Assembly: GCA_035236585.1 (NCBI GenBank)
Contig: CP141137.1
Span: forward strand, 7,890,327-7,954,326
Length of the DNA stretch: 64,000 bases
Direction: 5' to 3'
Origin: Warburgia ugandensis
Lineage: Eukaryota; Streptophyta; Magnoliopsida; Canellales; Canellaceae
Below the pieces are notes generated by a model. It searched no databases and had not been told where the DNA came from. It was given only the letters and a program-made list of their open reading frames with translations. Position 1 is the first letter of the stretch. The number at the start of each line of letters is the position of its first letter. Made by a program: the position numbers and the translations under genes. Shown here piece by piece: positions 60,961 through 64,000 of this stretch.

Positions 60961-61708
60961 AACAATGAAAAACAGTAAAGGTTTTTTTTTTTTTCGTTTT
61001 TGTAGCAAATGTGTAGGTGTTATCATAGGAATGTTAAAAACAACTTATCAATAGAATATTTTGATGTTTTTTCTTACTTTTTTTTTTTTCACTAACAACA
61101 GTAATTTTTTTATTTTGCACTGCTACTTATTTTATTTTGTTGCTCTATTTGTTTGCAGGTTTCTTCTTCTGAATCTCTAATTTCTTGATTTGTTTCCCTT
61201 CCACTAGTAGTTTCCTGTATTCCTATCTTCTATTAATACTACAATATGTCATCATCAAGGAGCTCCACCAATGCTATGCTTCTTCTAGAGTAATGGATTT
61301 GAGGTGGGAATATGCAGAGACACGGGATCCAAATGATAAAAATTTGGTATGGTGCAAGCTTTGTGGGAATAATCCCTCCCTACTAGGCTGCTACTCCTTG
61401 TTTGATTGTTTATTATATTTGTATGTTTCTCAAGTCTCAACTTCTTTGTGTATAAATGTATGATTGATTGATTGTTTGATTTAACCTTAGGTCCTTAGGT
61501 TATTATTATTGACAAGTATTTATTCATATCTTTATATTTCTATTTTTTTGGATTTTTTTGCAATTTTTTAGATTTATTCTGAATTTTTTTTCTTTTTTTA
61601 AATATTTAAACTCCTTAATTTTGCGCCTTGACATCTAGTGTGCCTAGTCCCTCTGGGAGCAAGTCGCACCTAGGCGCCTAGGTGCGCCTTGCGCTTGCAA
61701 CTACATAG
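60307..61708 (+). mobile_element. hAT-type DNA transposon relic with BED zinc-finger remnant
   Basis: The terminal inverted repeats are CTATGTAGTCGC (60307-60318) and, at the right end, the reverse complement CTATGTAGTTGC (61697-61708). The flanks GACACGGC (60299-60306) and GACACAGC (61709-61716) agree at seven of eight, the duplication size of hAT elements. The subterminal regions are rich in GCGCC/GGCGC words. At about 61285-61370 the plus strand reads MDLRWEYAETRDPNDKNLVW then CKLCGN, a BED zinc finger of hAT transposases. At 1.4 kb most of a transposase is missing, so this is an internally deleted copy. It also holds a (TA)n run at 60906-60957. Confidence 0.82.
60906..60957. repeat. (TA)n microsatellite, about 52 bp
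   Basis: An uninterrupted TA dinucleotide run inside the hAT relic. Confidence 0.97.
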
Positions 61709-61792
61709 GACACAGCAGTTTAATAAACTCACAAATGATCAATCTCTGTTCAAATCAAACAACCACATGCAGTAACATGCACAAACGTAAAA

Positions 61793-62014
61793 TTGCCAGA
61801 AACGTGTGCCTCAAAATTATATGGTAATCAACAGACTATAAACATAATAACCTGTACAAGGGCTATACCATACTCTAATGATGGAACTATTCACCTCCCT
61901 AGACATGCCTCCACAAAATTGCACCTGCTGAATGATCCTAACCTTTGTTGTTGGTGTAAAATGGACAGCCCAAATAATCCAGTGGAGGAACTTTTGAGTC
62001 ATTGCCCTTTTTAA
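61793..62014 (+). pseudogene. Possible L1 LINE zf-RVT relic
   Basis: The frame ends PRHASTKLHLLNDPNLCCW, CKMDSPNNPVEELLSHCPF. The C-x2-C, H-x-C spacing and the LLSHCPF ending resemble the zinc-binding tail of plant L1 RTs (CPLCxxxxETxxHLFLHCPF). No other LINE text was seen around it, so the call is tentative. Confidence 0.35.
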
Positions 62015-62290
62015 GGCATACTAGAACATGAATGCTCTAGATCTTGGGGAACGGACCCCATCTATATGAAAATCTAAATCTTTGCCTATCTTAGGGGTGG
62101 CAAAATATGACACGACACGAACCCGACACGAATTTAGCGGGTTCGGGTCGAGTCTTATCGTATTCGTGTCATTTTCAAGTGAGCCCGAAAACGACACGCC
62201 AAAAATCGTGTCGTGTTCAGGTCAATCAACATGACCCGTCGTGTTGACCTGTTTGACACGCGACCTATTTATTTATCGTGAACTAACAGT

Positions 62291-63386
62291 AATATAGGAC
62301 AATTCATTTGGAACCGTCTTATATTACAATATGATATGTAATATAGGACGAGAAGGGGAGCCTTGGCGCAACGGTAAAAGTTGTCGTCATGTGACCTTGA
62401 GGTCACGGGTTCAAGGCGTGGAATCAGCCTCTTGCAAAAATGCAAGGTAAGGCTGCCTACTTTAGGCCATTGTGGCCCGCCCCTTCCCCGGACCCCGCAT
62501 AAGCGGGAGCTTCGTGCACCGGGGCTGCCCTTTATATGTAATATAGGACGGTTCATCTGGAACTGTCCTATATGTAACATGTAATAGAGGACGTCCTCCT
62601 ATACAAGTACATCGTAACATGTAATATAGGACAGTTACTTTGGAACCGTCCTATATTGTAACTGTAATATAGGACGGTTCCTTTGGAACCATCCTATATT
62701 GTAGTGTCATAAGTAATACCTCCTATATGAGTATATGTTACATTACAATATAGGACCGTTCCTTTGGAACCATCCTATATTGTAGTGTCATAACTCATAA
62801 GTAATACCTCCTATTATCCTATATAAGTATATGACACTACAAGATAGGACGGTTCCAAAGGAACCGTCCTATATTGTAACATGTAATATATATTACAACC
62901 ATCTTGATTGACGGTGATTGGATGGGCTTGGGGCCTTTGCGCAGCCAACCAAATCTTCCAGTTCCTGCGATACTCTAGCTGCATTATGAACCTTTCCGGC
63001 TGATAGCAGTAATACAGCTATTAGTAGTACAGGCGGTGCACCAAAAAGAACAAATGGGCAGTCAAATTCGCCGATATGATAGCAGTAGTACAGGCGGTGC
63101 TCCAGCTACATTATGAACCTTTTCATATCCAAACAGCTACCGAATAGCAAAGGTTTTGGGTTGTTTAAGTGAGGTGACAGTGATTGGACGGGCTTGGGGC
63201 CTTTGCGCAGCCAACAAGATCTTCCGGTTCCTTCTCGATATCTTTTGTATGAAGTCAGTATACCTCCGCCTAATCAAGTGTCCTTGCAATAATAGACCTG
63301 TGTTGTTTGAATTTATCTTTTATCGCGCCATAATTTTTATATTAGAGCAGTAATATAGGACGGTTCTTCTGAAACCGTCCTATATT
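62291..63386. repeat. Array of seven palindromes (copy 2)
   Basis: Palindromes at 62291-62325, 62541-62573, 62623-62657, 62666-62700, 62747-62781, 62841-62875 and 63352-63386, all built on AGGACGGTT...AACCGTCCT with 3-5-base loops. CACTACAA stands at 62835-62842 next to the sixth, and its complement TTGTAGTG follows the fourth and fifth. Confidence 0.92.
62351..62533 (+). mobile_element. Au-type SINE, full length, youngest copy
   Basis: 183 bp from AGAAGGGGAGCCTTGGCGCA (A box region) through TGTGACCTTGAGGTCACGGG (B box region) to GCACCGGGGCTGCCCTTT. It is flanked by ATATGTAATATAGGACG at 62334-62350 and 62534-62550, a perfect 17-bp duplication. It is the best reference for the other copies in the window. 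Confidence 0.96.
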
Positions 63387-64000
63387 ACTATATTATTTAT
63401 TTAATTGTGTTATACGAGTCATGTCGAGTCGACTCGTTTAATAATCGTGTCGTGTTCGGGTTACGGATTTTTGACACGATTATTATGCGGGTCGTGTTTG
63501 TGTCGACCTAAACTCGAAGCGTGTCGTGTTCGTGTGGACACAAACACGACCCGCCAACCCAAATTGCCAGGCCTAGCCTATCTGTATATAATCCATAGAT
63601 ATACATACATATGTACACTGACACATTTAAGATTTAAAACAATGAAATCTCAACATTGACACATTCCAATCATATACAGCACTGATAATCTTCCTAAAAG
63701 CAGCAGAAGATCAGAGCAGAAACAGATATCATGGTATATTGTTCCACAATCATACTCATCATGGACACTTAGTACAGGTAGGGAAGTATAAATACTACAG
63801 ACACAAACAACCTAGTCCTCAACTAGAAACTGATTGTTGGCATCTGAATATGGAGAGCCTATCATCACATTGCTCTAGCCATAGCCCTCCAAACTGGCTC
63901 TCAAGCATGACAACAGTACATTTGTTAGACTGAGAAGAGTGTTAAAGACTCTTTCTTCTAATAATCTTGTCAAAAAGGATAGTTCATGATTTATTCCATC

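Larger units (their letters stand above)
62092..63575 (+). mobile_element. Palindrome-bearing hAT-type non-autonomous element, copy 2 (complete)
   Basis: The ends are TAGGGGTGGCAA and the reverse complement TAGGCCTGGCAA (10 of 12). An exact 8-bp duplication GCCTATCT lies at 62084-62091 and 63576-63583. It has no coding capacity. The left part is rich in ACACGACACGAACCCGACAC text and the right part has the same words inverted. The middle holds seven palindromes and a duplicated segment of about 55 bp (62915-62966 and 63180-63232). A SINE with its own 17-bp duplication sits at 62351-62533. Without the SINE and its duplication the element is about 1.28 kb. A truncated sister copy is at 23651-24448. 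Confidence 0.85.
54178..64000 (-). other. SWAP70 giant intron, 3' part
   Basis: No further SWAP70 exon (PH domain text such as a WNERWVIL or YIGTPQKKDYFL-like stretch) was found on the minus strand up to the window edge. The intron contains two nested RTE LINEs, a hAT element with a BED relic, a palindrome-bearing hAT-type element and SINE copies. The stretch 59874-60200 and the last 400 bp hold nothing that I could assign. Confidence 0.6.

Overview
This is nuclear DNA of a flowering plant. The host genes have GT-AG introns. Recognisable plant families are a DYW-class PPR protein, a phi-class glutathione S-transferase, a SWAP70-like PH/coiled-coil protein and a small RALF-like secreted peptide. 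A tRNA-derived SINE of the plant Au type occurs about a dozen times, and there are very long Ty3/gypsy LTRs. The species cannot be told from the sequence; a TE-rich, long-intron angiosperm is the safe statement. There are no prokaryotic features, CRISPR arrays or rRNA genes.

Layout. 1-16158 is one nest of retroelements: a minus-strand Ty1/copia fossil, whose 3' part lies beyond the left edge, has been split by a Ty3/gypsy chromovirus with a 2.66-kb 3' LTR. A reverse-oriented LTR lies at the left end of that gypsy element, another inverted LTR piece sits in the copia leader, and a solo LTR that itself contains a second solo LTR interrupts the copia 5' LTR. 17486-18257 is a LINE tail. 21418-23510 is a four-exon gene for a conserved 123-aa protein I cannot name, with a palindrome-bearing hAT-type element just downstream. 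25181-28117 is another solo LTR in AT-rich DNA. 32010-33559 is the GST gene (three exons, minus strand). 37870-38645 is an L1 fossil touching the stop codon of the PPR gene at 38646-40721 (minus). 42860-43960 is another L1 piece. 45653-45889 encodes the RALF-like peptide. 48884-54177 holds the last four exons of SWAP70 (minus).

The intron of SWAP70 above 54177 runs off the right edge (at least 9.8 kb). It contains an RTE LINE nested in another RTE LINE, a hAT element with a BED zinc-finger relic, and a second palindrome-bearing hAT-type element with a SINE inside it.

The host genes have no obvious shared pathway: organelle RNA editing (PPR), detoxification (GST), peptide signalling (RALF-like) and Rho-type GTPase signalling (SWAP70). 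I found no clear new multigene system. The most unusual structures are two hAT-type elements carrying arrays of about 35-55-bp near-perfect palindromes whose arms contain a CACTA-like octamer, an RTE LINE whose leader and N-terminus are both built of tandem repeats, and a foldback repeat in the GST promoter that carries a TGACGTCA box.
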